Of a stretch of DNA of 64,000 nucleotides, positions 45,228 through 53,943 are shown one piece after another. Origin of the DNA: Bradyrhizobium sp. dw_78 (GTDB taxonomy: Bacteria; Pseudomonadota; Alphaproteobacteria; Rhizobiales; Xanthobacteraceae); contig NZ_JAAVUS010000001.1 in NCBI RefSeq assembly GCF_018449525.1, positions 806,001 to 870,000 of the forward strand. Reading direction: 5' to 3'. The notes beneath the pieces were generated by a model. The model was not told where the DNA came from and did not search any database. It saw only the letters and a program-made list of their open reading frames with translations. The stretch's first letter is position 1; every line of letters begins with the position of its first letter. Position numbers and translations under genes: made by a program.

Positions 45228-47201
45228 TTATTGCGCGTTAGGCGTTCCGACCACGGGTGAAGCCGGAACGGGCGCGGCCGACATCGGCGACGCCGGCTCC
45301 GATGTCACCTCGGGCGGCGGCGCGGCATCGAGGCGAAGCACCGAAGTCACCGCCGGCAATGCCGCGTCCGCCATGGCGGCGTGACCCTCGGCGCTGGGAT
45401 GCACCGCGCCGCCATAGACCGCCGACAGTACGCCCCATGTCGCGTCGTGGATATCGGAAGGTTGCAGCGCCGACGGCAGGCCTTGCGGGTACGTCATCGC
45501 GGCGAAGTAGCTGTCATTGGCGTCGCGGATCCAGCGCGCGCGGGGAAGATAGGTGCGGTATTCGCCCGCGCTACGGCCGCAGACCAGCGGCTGGCTCGCC
45601 GCCGCGACGATGTCGGAGACGAAGCTGTTGCCCTTGTCCGAGAAGCACGCCCGGTCGAATTCCGGATCGCTCTCGGCGCGCGCGCAGAATCCGTGATTGG
45701 CGAAGACCGGCTGATGGGCGTCGACGAACGTCATGCGATCGCCGGCGGGATTGCGGCACAGGATGCCCGACTGGCACAGCGCCAGCGCCTTCAGTGCCGG
45801 CAGGAATTCGTTCTGCACGAAGCCGGACACATGGGCGAGGCGCGCCGGGTCGACATTGAACGACGGATGGATATCGAAGCCCGCGGGTCCGCCGGGGCAG
45901 GGCGCGCCGTCGGCGAGCGCCGGATTGGCATAGGATACATAGACGACATGCGAGAGGTCGCCGACCATCGGCTTCAGCGCCTCTCGAAGCCGGGCGAAGC
46001 CTCGCGGCAGGTCGCGCTGCAGCTCGATGCGCGAATCGTCGACCGAGCCGATCACGCCGACGCGCGTAAACAGCTCGCGCTCGGTCGGCGCATCGACGAT
46101 CGTATCGGCGACCAGACCGGAAAAATTGATGTCATTGGCGCCGATCGACAGCAGCACCAGGTCGAGCGGGCGATGCGCGGCGGAGATCGCCGCGCGCAAT
46201 TCCGGAAGTTGCGCGTTTACCGTGCCGCGGCAGCTCGCGCCGGACTTCGCCGGCGGGCATTCGCGAGCGCGCTGCGAGCCGAACAACCCGTCGGAAATGG
46301 TGGCGCCGGTGCAGGCCAGCGGCAGATAGGTCACGGCGACATGCGGATATCGCACGGCAAGCGCCAGTGCGGTGCGTGTCTGGTAGCTGTACAGCGAGCG
46401 ATGGCAGGGCGAGTTGAACCAGAGCGCGCTCTGGCGTTGCCAGACTTGTAGGAGGTCCGGCGCTTCGCAGGCGCGCCCTCCCTTATAGCCGGCGCGGCTC
46501 GGACGGTAATATTGGGCGCTCGCCGACCCCAGATAGGAGCGGAAGCAGAAGCCCTCGTCGGCGAGCGCGACCGGCCGGTCCGGATTGCCTTCACCGGAAG
46601 CGACGCTGTCGCCAAGCCCGGCGATGAAGATGTCGCGCACCTCGATCGCAGTGGTCAGGCGCTGCGGCGCGTCCGATCCGCTGCTGACATCAACGGTGAC
46701 GTTGGTGGCGCGGCCGTAGGCGACGCGGAGATTGATCTGTTCGGCGCAATCGAGCGTCGATTGCTGCGGCGGACCGTCGCCGACGTCGAACGACCAGGCG
46801 CAGATCGCGCCGACCGGAACCTGTCCGGCGACGCGAACGGTGATGGGATGATCGATCGGCGTCAGGTAGCTTTCCTTGACGTTGTCGCGTGTGCAGGGCT
46901 CGCTGATATGGCCGGTCGTGTCGATACACAGGCGATTGACGGCGTTGCGGGCCCAGCCGCGGCCGTCGCTCTGCAGCTCCAGGGCCTGTTCCGAGGCGAG
47001 GATGCTGCCGGCGCGGTCGCTGTCAGTATGCAGCAGGAAATCGCGTTCTTCACGGAACAGGCGGAAGCGGTTGCGGACTTCCCACGAGATCTGCATCGGT
47101 GCGTCCGCGCCCTGCGCGGCTGCCCATTCGGCGGGTAGCGTGCCCAACGCGGCCACCAGCAACGCGTACAGGATGATCGAGCGGAGATGAATTCGGATCA
47201 T
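45228..47201 (-). CDS. Large secreted SGNH/GDSL-type hydrolase
   Basis: A 657-residue protein with a signal peptide (LRSIILYALLVAALGTLPAEWAAAQG). An N-terminal domain of about 180 residues is unrecognised. Then comes an SGNH hydrolase domain starting FIAGLGDSVASGEGN (block I Ser in GDS, near residue 200) with SIGANDINFSG (block III Asn). The Ser-Gly-Asn set is clear, and an HPSAEGHAAM near the C-terminus supplies the block V Asp/His-type region. Such enzymes are esterases or lipases. ATG 47201 is taken because the signal peptide begins there. The substrate is unknown. Confidence 0.83.
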   Translation of the reverse strand: MIRIHLRSIILYALLVAALGTLPAEWAAAQGADAPMQISWEVRNRFRLFREERDFLLHTDSDRAGSILASEQALELQSDGRGWARNAVNRLCIDTTGHISEPCTRDNVKESYLTPIDHPITVRVAGQVPVGAICAWSFDVGDGPPQQSTLDCAEQINLRVAYGRATNVTVDVSSGSDAPQRLTTAIEVRDIFIAGLGDSVASGEGNPDRPVALADEGFCFRSYLGSASAQYYRPSRAGYKGGRACEAPDLLQVWQRQSALWFNSPCHRSLYSYQTRTALALAVRYPHVAVTYLPLACTGATISDGLFGSQRARECPPAKSGASCRGTVNAQLPELRAAISAAHRPLDLVLLSIGANDINFSGLVADTIVDAPTERELFTRVGVIGSVDDSRIELQRDLPRGFARLREALKPMVGDLSHVVYVSYANPALADGAPCPGGPAGFDIHPSFNVDPARLAHVSGFVQNEFLPALKALALCQSGILCRNPAGDRMTFVDAHQPVFANHGFCARAESDPEFDRACFSDKGNSFVSDIVAAASQPLVCGRSAGEYRTYLPRARWIRDANDSYFAAMTYPQGLPSALQPSDIHDATWGVLSAVYGGAVHPSAEGHAAMADAALPAVTSVLRLDAAPPPEVTSEPASPMSAAPVPASPVVGTPNAQ

Positions 47202-47424
47202 GGCGTGTTTGACGTTACGGGTAGGGCGGAAATAAGAGCGGTCAGCGTTTTCGGGGACGGCCGCGAGCGGCCAGAAGGGACGCGGCTTCCGCTTATCGCG
47301 AAAGACCACGGCTGGCAGGATGAGTTTGGGTTGCATCGATTTGGCCGTGCTCCGTTCAGCTCGCCCCGGCGGGGATAACGTGAACGTCCGATGCCAGCCA
47401 CTTTCAACCTAAATTCACGACGCC

Positions 47425-48525
47425 TCAGCCTTGCGACTTCAGGCGCTTGACCGGCTGGGGTGCGGCGCCGGCAGGGGGCGCAACCGGCTCCGGCCGGCGC
47501 ACGGTCCTGGAACCGGTAAAGCCTTCATTCAGCCGGCGGCGTTCCTGCCAGGGCTTCACCACATTGAGCCACAGCTCGCGGGTGCCCATGATCGAGATCG
47601 CGATGCCGAAGGGAATGACGAAATACAGGATGCGAAACACCACCAGCGTGGCGACCAATTGCTCGCGGCCGAATTCGGGCAATGCCACCAGCATCGCGGC
47701 GTCGAACACGCCGAGGCTGCCCGGCGCGTGACTGGCGAAACCGAGCAGCGTCGCCAGGATGAACACCACCGCCAGCGAGATGAAGTCGATATGCGGCTGC
47801 TGCGGCATCAACAGATACATCGCCAGCGCGCAGAAGCCGAGATCGACCACGCCGATCAGCATCTGCAGCAGCGTCAGCTTCGCCGATGGCAGCACCACCT
47901 TCCAGCCGTTCTGGCCGAGTTCGCGGCGCTCCTTGCCCAGCACCAGCCAGACGAAATAGGCCGCAATGCCGGCGAGGCAGCCGAGCGCGATCAGGCGATT
48001 GACCGCCGGCGGCAACAGGTCCATGGCGCCGGCGGCCGACGGGTGCCATGTCAGGCCGAAGCCGAGCACGAGCAGATTGCCGAGCCAGAACGTCAGTCCG
48101 GAGAGAAAGCAGATCTTGGCGACATCGATCGCGCTCAGCCCGAAATCCGAATAGATCCGGAAACGAATGGCGCCGCCGGTGAATACGGTAGCCCCGATAT
48201 TGTGGCCGATCGTGTAGCTGGTGAAGGCCGACATCGCCGCGATGCGATAGGGCACCTGGTTCTTGCCGATGGTCCGCAGCGCAAAGAAATCATAGAAGGT
48301 CAGCGTGCAAAACGCCCCGACCACGCAGAGCGCGGCGAGCGTCACGTAATGAGGCTTGGTGTCGGCGAGCGCGGTCAGGATCACGGCGGCATCGACGCCC
48401 TTGAGGGTGCGAACCAGCGTCGTGATCGCAAGCGCGATGATGAGGAGGCTCGCGGCGATTCCGAGCCGTTTCCAGCCGATCCGTTCCTTGAAACCGCGCC
48501 CCAGCGCGGTCAGCAGTCGATGCAT
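47425..48525 (-). CDS. Flippase-like integral membrane protein (UPF0104/MprF membrane-domain family), second copy
   Basis: A 366-residue protein with about eight membrane segments. GHNIGATVFTGGAIRFRIYSDFGLS, LGFASHAPGSLGVFDAAML and RILYFVIPFGIA match the membrane domain of MprF-type lysylphosphatidylglycerol synthases, without the cytoplasmic aminoacyltransferase domain. A Pro-rich cytoplasmic tail ends the protein. It may flip or bind a lipid. Compared with the 12081 copy it is longer and lies outside the LPS island. Confidence 0.85.
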   Translation of the reverse strand: MHRLLTALGRGFKERIGWKRLGIAASLLIIALAITTLVRTLKGVDAAVILTALADTKPHYVTLAALCVVGAFCTLTFYDFFALRTIGKNQVPYRIAAMSAFTSYTIGHNIGATVFTGGAIRFRIYSDFGLSAIDVAKICFLSGLTFWLGNLLVLGFGLTWHPSAAGAMDLLPPAVNRLIALGCLAGIAAYFVWLVLGKERRELGQNGWKVVLPSAKLTLLQMLIGVVDLGFCALAMYLLMPQQPHIDFISLAVVFILATLLGFASHAPGSLGVFDAAMLVALPEFGREQLVATLVVFRILYFVIPFGIAISIMGTRELWLNVVKPWQERRRLNEGFTGSRTVRRPEPVAPPAGAAPQPVKRLKSQG

Positions 48526-48931
48526 TCATCCTCCCGGCAGGGCGGCAGCAAGTGAAAGTCTTTTCAAGGCGATGGCGCCGCATGGCGGCCAAATCGCTCC
48601 GATGTGAAGACCCATAGGGCAAAAAGGAGCCCGTGTGCAGCCCTTGACAACAAGAGCTTCGGTCTCCGGCGGGGCAAGCTGTCATATGCCTTACATATGT
48701 CCTGTCCCCGCCAGATTCGAGTCTTGAAATTCCGCCTCAGCGAGCTCGGACAGACGTTCCACTTGTTGCGATAATCCTTTGTTCCATCACGGCGTTTCGA
48801 GAGCACCAAGAACGTCCGGTCAGGAACATCCAGGCCGCAAGCCGGTTGGCTCCGATCAGCAACCGGACATGCCGGCGGTCCCGAAAGATCGGTCCACGCC
48901 GCCCGCGTTCCATCAACCAAGGAGCCGTGCA
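48526..48931 (+). promoter_or_regulatory. Upstream region of the DUF892 gene with a possible EcfG promoter
   Basis: 406 bp without a supported gene. GGAAC at 48823-48827 followed after 16 bases by GGTT (48844-48847) is one mismatch from the EcfG general-stress consensus GGAAC-N16/17-CGTT. DUF892 genes are typical members of that regulon. The AAGGAG ribosome site lies just before the ATG. Confidence 0.4.
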
Positions 48932-49438
48932 ATGGGTCTCTTTTCCAAAGACATCAAAACCATGAATGATCTGTTCGTGCATCAGCTGCAGGACATTTAC
49001 TACGCCGAGAAGCAGCTTGTGAAAGCATTGCCGAAAATGGCCGAGAAGGCTACCGAACCGCAGCTAAAACAGGGCTTTCTGACCCATCTCGACGAAACCA
49101 GAACCCATGTGCAGCGCCTCGAGCAGGTGTTCGGGATGGTGGGGGCGGAGGTGAAGTCGGTGGACTGTCCGGCCATCGACGGCATCATCAAGGAAGCCAA
49201 CGACACGGCCGGCGAGGTCGAGGACAAGAAGGTGTTGGATGCGGCGCTGATCAACGCCGCACAGGCCGCGGAACATTACGAAATCGCCCGCTATGGCAGT
49301 CTGATTGCCTGGGCGAGGCAGTTTGGCCGCAACGATGCCGCCGGTGTCCTGCAAAAGACGCTCGATGAAGAAAAGGCGACCGACAGGAAGCTCACCACGC
49401 TGGCGGAAGGCAAGGTCAACCTGCGGGCCGCAAGCTGA
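48932..49438 (+). CDS. DUF892 ferritin-like stress protein (YciE/YciF family)
   Basis: A 168-residue four-helix ferritin-like protein. The start TMNDLFVHQLQDIYYAEKQLVKALPKMAEKA and the later AAQAAEHYEIARYGSLIAWA, with Glu/His metal ligands spaced as in the family, are diagnostic. ATG 48932 follows AAGGAGCC. Related proteins are induced by stress and may bind a di-iron centre. It ends in a strong terminator at 49472-49512. Confidence 0.92.
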   Translation: MGLFSKDIKTMNDLFVHQLQDIYYAEKQLVKALPKMAEKATEPQLKQGFLTHLDETRTHVQRLEQVFGMVGAEVKSVDCPAIDGIIKEANDTAGEVEDKKVLDAALINAAQAAEHYEIARYGSLIAWARQFGRNDAAGVLQKTLDEEKATDRKLTTLAEGKVNLRAAS

Positions 49439-49471
49439 TCCCGTCATCGGGCTGAGATAAATATTCATTGA

Positions 49472-49512
49472 GACAAAACGTCGCGCAGGAAGCCCCTGCG
49501 CGACGTTTTGTC
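49472..49512. terminator. Strong bidirectional-looking hairpin terminator
   Basis: GACAAAACGTCGCGCAGG (49472-49489) is the exact inverse complement of CCTGCGCGACGTTTTGTC (49495-49512): an 18-bp stem with a five-base loop. The lower stem gives TTTTGTC on the plus strand. It follows the DUF892 stop by 33 bp. Confidence 0.92.
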
Positions 49513-49701
49513 ATGGTGGCCCGGCTTTGGCGGTTTGTCCTTTGGCAGATTGTTCCCGGCGGTTTGTCTTGCGGCGGAATGCGGCAGGAAAGGATCTGAA
49601 ACAATTAATTTGTCCGGTGCGGCAAGATTCATCGGTGCGCCGGGCTGAAATCATGTACAAGTCCGCTGCATATTATATTGCGGTGCGGAGGTGCGCGGTT
49701 G

Positions 49702-50646
49702 ATGGATCAGGTTAGCCGCGTCGGCACGCACCTCGCGGCTTTTCAAGCCCGGTCCCTGTCATGTCCTGCCGCGACGATCCCCAAGCGGGTCAACTGGCGC
49801 TATGCGTTCGCGGTCGGAAGCTATCATCTCCTCGCATTGTTGGCGTTCGATCCCTGGTTCTTCAGCAAGACCGGCGTCGCGCTTGCCGTGATCGGGGTTT
49901 ACGTCTTCGGCGCTGCCGGGATCAACCTTTGCTACCACCGGCTGCTCAGCCACCGCAGCTTCAGTTGCCCGCTATGGCTCGAACACAGCTTTGCCGTGAT
50001 CGCGGTCTGCTGCGTCGAGGACACGCCGGCCCGATGGGTCGCCACGCATCGCCTGCATCATCATCGCGCCGACGATCAGCCCGATCCCCACAGTCCTCTG
50101 GTCAGCCTGTTCTGGAGCTATATCGGCTGGCTGTTCGTCGAGAACCGGGATTTGAACCGCTCGGTGGCCTACGACCGCTATGCGCGCGACATCCTGCGCG
50201 ACAAGTTCTATCGCCGGCTCGAGCGCGGCATCGTGTGGATCGCGCTGGCCCAGTCGGCGGCGTATTTCATCGTGGGTTTTCTCGCCGGCCTGTGCCTGGG
50301 GGAAACGCTCGGCCGGGCGCTGCAATTCGGCGCCAGCGTCTGGCTCTGGGGCGTGGTCGTCCGCACCGTTCTGGTGTGGCATGTCACCTGGTGCGGAAAT
50401 TCCTTTCCGCACCTGTTCGGCTACCGCAATTACGAAACCGGCGACAACAGCCGCAACAACGCCTGGGTTGCCATTCTCACCAGCGGCGAGGGCTGGCACA
50501 ATAATCACCATGCCGATCCCAGTTCCGCCTCCAACCAGCACCGCTGGTGGGAGATCGACCTGACCTTTTTGCTGCTGCGCGGGCTGGTGCTGTTGGGCCT
50601 GGCGTGGGATGTGCAGATGCCGAAGCGCCCGCCGCCGCGCACCTGA
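49702..50646 (+). CDS. Acyl-CoA/fatty acid desaturase, membrane-bound
   Basis: A 314-residue integral membrane di-iron desaturase with the three histidine boxes in order: HRLLSHRSF (H-x4-H), HRLHHHRAD (H-x2-HH) and HNNHH. About four membrane segments alternate with them. It introduces a double bond, probably at delta-9, into acyl chains. ATG 49702 is taken in preference to an in-frame start eight codons upstream. No regulatory gene lies next to it. Confidence 0.92.
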   Translation: MDQVSRVGTHLAAFQARSLSCPAATIPKRVNWRYAFAVGSYHLLALLAFDPWFFSKTGVALAVIGVYVFGAAGINLCYHRLLSHRSFSCPLWLEHSFAVIAVCCVEDTPARWVATHRLHHHRADDQPDPHSPLVSLFWSYIGWLFVENRDLNRSVAYDRYARDILRDKFYRRLERGIVWIALAQSAAYFIVGFLAGLCLGETLGRALQFGASVWLWGVVVRTVLVWHVTWCGNSFPHLFGYRNYETGDNSRNNAWVAILTSGEGWHNNHHADPSSASNQHRWWEIDLTFLLLRGLVLLGLAWDVQMPKRPPPRT

Positions 50647-50726
50647 TGGTGCCGGGATGGCTACACCGCTTCGATCGTGACCGAAGTATCAGCCAGGAAG
50701 CATCAGCCAAAGCGAAGCAGGGGCTG

Positions 50727-51161
50727 CTACGCCTTGCGCAGCGCGAAGTTCGCGCCGCAAAACGCCATCACCGCGCCAAGACATAATGCGGCAAGTCCCG
50801 CCAGCACGCCGGAGATCCAGGGGATGGGGCTTGGCGCGGAAGCCGCCTGACCCGCGCCCGCCAGCAGGAGCACGCCGACCGCGATCAGGAACTGCCGCAT
50901 CCGGTGCGGAATTTGTCCCGACGCTGCGCTGTGCAGCAGCGATGCCGTGAAATAGCCGCCGCAGAAGCCGACGGTTGCGATCAGCCACCATGCGATCGCG
51001 GCGCCCGCGGGCATGATTTCCTGTGTATCCGATCGCCACAGGCCGCCGAGGTCAAGACCAAACCATGCGCCGAGCATGTGTACGGCGAGCGCAAACAGCA
51101 CGCCCGAAATCACGGCTGCGGCCAGGATCAGGTGGCGCGGAAAATAAATCGTTTCGGCCAT
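50727..51161 (-). CDS. Small integral membrane protein of unknown function
   Basis: 144 residues with four predicted membrane helices (approximately residues 8-30, 47-67, 85-103 and 112-135). The start MAETIYFPRHLILAAA at 51161 is preferred over a longer in-frame start whose extension is Arg-rich and non-conserved in character. It is divergent from the next hypothetical gene, with 30 bp between starts. No family recognised. Confidence 0.7.
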   Translation of the reverse strand: MAETIYFPRHLILAAAVISGVLFALAVHMLGAWFGLDLGGLWRSDTQEIMPAGAAIAWWLIATVGFCGGYFTASLLHSAASGQIPHRMRQFLIAVGVLLLAGAGQAASAPSPIPWISGVLAGLAALCLGAVMAFCGANFALRKA

Positions 51162-51191
51162 GCCGTGCTTGTAGGATAAAGCGCGCCGGCC

Positions 51192-51848
51192 ATGCAAGCC
51201 GGCGCCAGCGGGACCAAGCCACTGCAAGACCAGGTCACAAGAGACGAGGCCACAATAGAAGCCGGGATCATAGCGGCGCCGAGCCCGCCTGCCACCGGTT
51301 ACGCCTACAAGGCGTCGCTGATCGGCGCGGCGCATCGGTTCGATCTGACCGATGAAGGCCTGGCCTGGCGGATCGGCGGGCGATCCGGAGTCTGGCCTTA
51401 CGACGCCATTTCCGCCATCCGCCTGTCCTATCGTCCGGTGTCAATGCAGGCGCGGCGGTTTCGCGCCGACATTACCGGCGTCGGCCGTGGACGCCTCGTG
51501 CTGCTGTCGACCAGCTGGCAGACCGCGGTCTTGATGGCGCCGCAGGACCGCGACTATCGCGCCTTCATCGTGGAGCTGCACCGGCGGATGGCGCAGGCTG
51601 GAAGCCGCGCCGTTCTCTCCGGCGGCCTCACGGTGAGGGTCTACACGGCGGCCGTTGCCTTGCTGGCGCTGGTGGCGCTGGCGATGGCGGGACTTTTCGT
51701 GCGTGCGGCCATGACCGGCGAATTCGCGGGCCTGTTGTTTCTGGCCGGTTTCGCCGCATTGTTTGCCTGGCAGGTCGGCGGCTTCGTCCGCCGCAACCGG
51801 CCGCAGGTCTATCCGTTCGATCACTTGCCGGACGCGTTGCTGCCGTGA
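51192..51848 (+). CDS. Hypothetical membrane protein
   Basis: 218 residues. The first half (to about 140) is soluble, with FDLTDEGLAWRIGGRSGVWPYDAISAIRLSYRP and the Trp-rich LSTSWQTAVLMAPQDRDYRAFI, resembling a PH-like or bPH-type fold. Two membrane helices follow (about 147-168 and 175-195) and a short basic tail. I do not recognise the family. It begins 30 bp from the divergent membrane-protein gene and may share its regulation. Confidence 0.7.
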   Translation: MQAGASGTKPLQDQVTRDEATIEAGIIAAPSPPATGYAYKASLIGAAHRFDLTDEGLAWRIGGRSGVWPYDAISAIRLSYRPVSMQARRFRADITGVGRGRLVLLSTSWQTAVLMAPQDRDYRAFIVELHRRMAQAGSRAVLSGGLTVRVYTAAVALLALVALAMAGLFVRAAMTGEFAGLLFLAGFAALFAWQVGGFVRRNRPQVYPFDHLPDALLP

Positions 51849-51893
51849 GGGTGGCTGTCTTAAGACACCCTTGAGACATGCAGCGAGGTCTCC

Positions 51894-52454
51894 TCAATCG
51901 GGCACCGGCACGTCGAACGTGTTCAGCGTCACCGAGACCAGGCAGTAGACCGCCACGAGGGTGGAGAGCTCGGCCGCGCCATGCTCGCCGAATTCCTGCA
52001 CTGCTGCGCGGTAGGTGAGTTCGGGCAGCACGCCGCCATTGACCAGCGCGAAGGCGAAATCGAAAGCCACGGCTTCCGGCCGGGTGAGGTCGACCGGGCG
52101 CTGGCCCGCGACGATCGTCGCCAGCTTGTCGTCCGACAGGCCGCGGCTTTCGGCGACGATCACATGCGCATAGAGTTCGTAGGCCGACCGGAAATGCGAA
52201 CCGGTGACAAGGATCGCGACCTCGCGCACCGGAGCGGGAAGCGACGGTTTCGAGGCGATCGCTTTCACCAGTTCCCAGACCGGCTTGCCGAATTTCGGTT
52301 CGTGGATCCAGGGATTCCACGGGCCGAGCAGGGCGCCGTCGTTTCGAATGTTGACGAACCCCTGGAAGCTGGCGGCGATGCCCTGCTTCATGTCCTCATA
52401 AAGCGGCTTCTGCTCAGCACTCAATTCCGCGGGCGGGATGATCGGCAGGCGCAT
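51894..52454 (-). CDS. Carboxymuconolactone decarboxylase family protein
   Basis: A 186-residue all-helical AhpD/CMD-like protein (REVAILVTGSHFRSAYELYAHVIVAESRGLSDDKLATI). The Cys-x2-Cys pair of true AhpD is replaced by residues in HFRSAYELYAH, so peroxidase activity is unlikely and a decarboxylase-like or unknown role is more probable. ATG 52454 has AGGAG seven bases upstream. Intergenic repeat copy C begins 23 bp upstream of it. Confidence 0.88.
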   Translation of the reverse strand: MRLPIIPPAELSAEQKPLYEDMKQGIAASFQGFVNIRNDGALLGPWNPWIHEPKFGKPVWELVKAIASKPSLPAPVREVAILVTGSHFRSAYELYAHVIVAESRGLSDDKLATIVAGQRPVDLTRPEAVAFDFAFALVNGGVLPELTYRAAVQEFGEHGAAELSTLVAVYCLVSVTLNTFDVPVPD

Positions 52455-52476
52455 GATGAACTCCTCTATTTCTATA

Positions 52477-52568
52477 GTGTTTTCGAGCGAAGTGGATTCC
52501 GGTTCGCGTGAAGAAAACGCGTCAAAACAAAGAGGTAGAGCCCAGTTCTGATTCAAAGGCTCTGAAAA
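52477..52568 (+). repeat. Intergenic repeat (GCGTTTTCGAGCGAAGTGG family), diverged copy C
   Basis: GTGTTTTCGAGCGAAGTGG, CGGTTCGCGTGAAGAAAACGCGTCAAAACAA and a decayed terminal palindrome (CAGTTCTGATTCAAAGGCTCTG). It lies in the leader of the minus-strand carboxymuconolactone decarboxylase-like gene. Confidence 0.85.
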
Positions 52569-52678
52569 GGCTCTCGTGGGACGAGAGAAGATTGTCGGGG
52601 ACGGTGGATGCGATGGCAAATGAATTGGCGGTGACGATGCTGCCGCGGCTGCCCGTTTTTTGATCGCAGAAAACTCGG

Positions 52679-53104
52679 CTAATGCCGCACCACCAGCACC
52701 GAGCATTTGGCGTAGCGCACCACATGCCCGGCGTTGGAGCCGAGAAAATAGGTCCGCATCGCCGGCCGGTGCGATGTCATGACGATCAGGTCGGCCTTCA
52801 TGGAAGCGGCTTCCTCGAGGATCTCGTGATAGATGCCGCCCTGGCGCACCACGCTGGAAACACATGAGGCCTCGATGCCGGATTCGCGCGCCACGATGGC
52901 GAGCGCCTCTTCGGACGTCTCGCGCTGCTGGCTGTCGAAATCGGCGGGCACATATTCTGCCAGCATCACCGGCGTCATCGGCAGCACGTTCAACAGCCGC
53001 ACCGCGCCGCCCCAGGTCTGCGACAGCGTCGCCGCCGTCATGATCGCGGGCTTGGCCAGATCGGCGTCGGCGAGATCGATCGGCACCAGGATGGATTTGA
53101 ACAT
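52679..53104 (-). CDS. Universal stress protein UspA family
   Basis: A 141-residue single-domain Usp. FKSILVPIDLADADLAKPA at the start and LIVMTSHRPAMRTYFLGSNAGHVVRYAKCSVLVVRH at the end give the ATP-binding G-x2-x-G-S/N-like pattern (GSNAGHVV). ATG 53104 is chosen over a start seven codons upstream. Adenine-nucleotide binding and stress survival are the known family roles. Confidence 0.92.
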   Translation of the reverse strand: MFKSILVPIDLADADLAKPAIMTAATLSQTWGGAVRLLNVLPMTPVMLAEYVPADFDSQQRETSEEALAIVARESGIEASCVSSVVRQGGIYHEILEEAASMKADLIVMTSHRPAMRTYFLGSNAGHVVRYAKCSVLVVRH

Positions 53105-53303
53105 CTGCGCCTCCCTGTCGGTCATCGAACCCCGGAATCGTTCCGGTTCAGGTTAAACCAGAACCCGAACGGCGGTCTTGTGTTGACACGCTCTTGTCCT
53201 GACACGCGGCCTCAACGTAATCCGCTATTCACTCGAAAATGCAAAGGCGTAAGGCCGATGCCTGATGCGGCTATTTCAATCGTCCGAGGCCAGTCGTCCA
53301 AGC

Positions 53304-53846
53304 CTAATCGTCCAGCGCTTGTTTTAGCAATTTCGGGCTGATGAACTGCACCAGCCGTCCGCGGCGGAACGCCACATCATTCCAGTCGTCGATCGCGAAG
53401 TCGTAGATGACCAGGCCCGACGTCGGCAGGTTGTCGGCAAGCCGCGTGCGCCCGGCGGCGTCGCCGCTTCCGGCCAGCGCCAGCGCCAGTTCGTGCATGC
53501 CTGGATTATGCCCGACCAGCATCAGCCGGCGCGGATCATGCACCGATGCTTCGCGGATGGTTTGCAGCAATTGCGGGGAGTCCGCGCCATAGAGTTCCGG
53601 CAGCAATTCCAGATGCGGCGAGGGGGCGACGTCCTTGATCGCCGCCCAGACGCCCTCCCAGGTCTGATGCGCCCGGACCGCCGGCGAAACCAACACGGCA
53701 TCGGGGAATGGCGGGTGGGTTGCGATCCACTGGCCGATCTCGGCGGCGTCTTTGTGGCCACGGTCGTCGAGACGGCGATCCCGATCGCGGCCGCTCGGCG
53801 CGTCGGTCTCGGTCTTGGCGTGACGCAGCAGCATCAAGCGGCGCAT
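53304..53846 (-). CDS. SixA-like histidine phosphatase
   Basis: A 180-residue phosphohistidine phosphatase of the SixA branch of histidine phosphatases. The catalytic RHG-type motif is LLRHAKTET (His 9), the second catalytic His is in LVGHNPGMHELAL, and LVSPAVRAHQTWE is the SixA-type variant. SixA-type enzymes remove phosphate from histidine kinases or phosphotransferase-system relays. It is divergent from the FAD oxidoreductase, with about 100 bp between the starts. Confidence 0.9.
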   Translation of the reverse strand: MRRLMLLRHAKTETDAPSGRDRDRRLDDRGHKDAAEIGQWIATHPPFPDAVLVSPAVRAHQTWEGVWAAIKDVAPSPHLELLPELYGADSPQLLQTIREASVHDPRRLMLVGHNPGMHELALALAGSGDAAGRTRLADNLPTSGLVIYDFAIDDWNDVAFRRGRLVQFISPKLLKQALDD

Positions 53847-53943
53847 GGCGCAATCTCGATTCGTTCAAGGGCCTGCGGATTAATGTACAGACTGAGGTTC
53901 AGGGCAAGGTGACAAGCGCCTCGCCGGTCCGTAAGAAACGCTC

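Noticed and set aside
51852..51880. Hairpin between the hypothetical membrane gene and the carboxymuconolactone decarboxylase-like gene
   Set aside because: GTCTTAAGAC is palindromic but the outer arms pair poorly and no T-run follows, so a terminator call is not supported.
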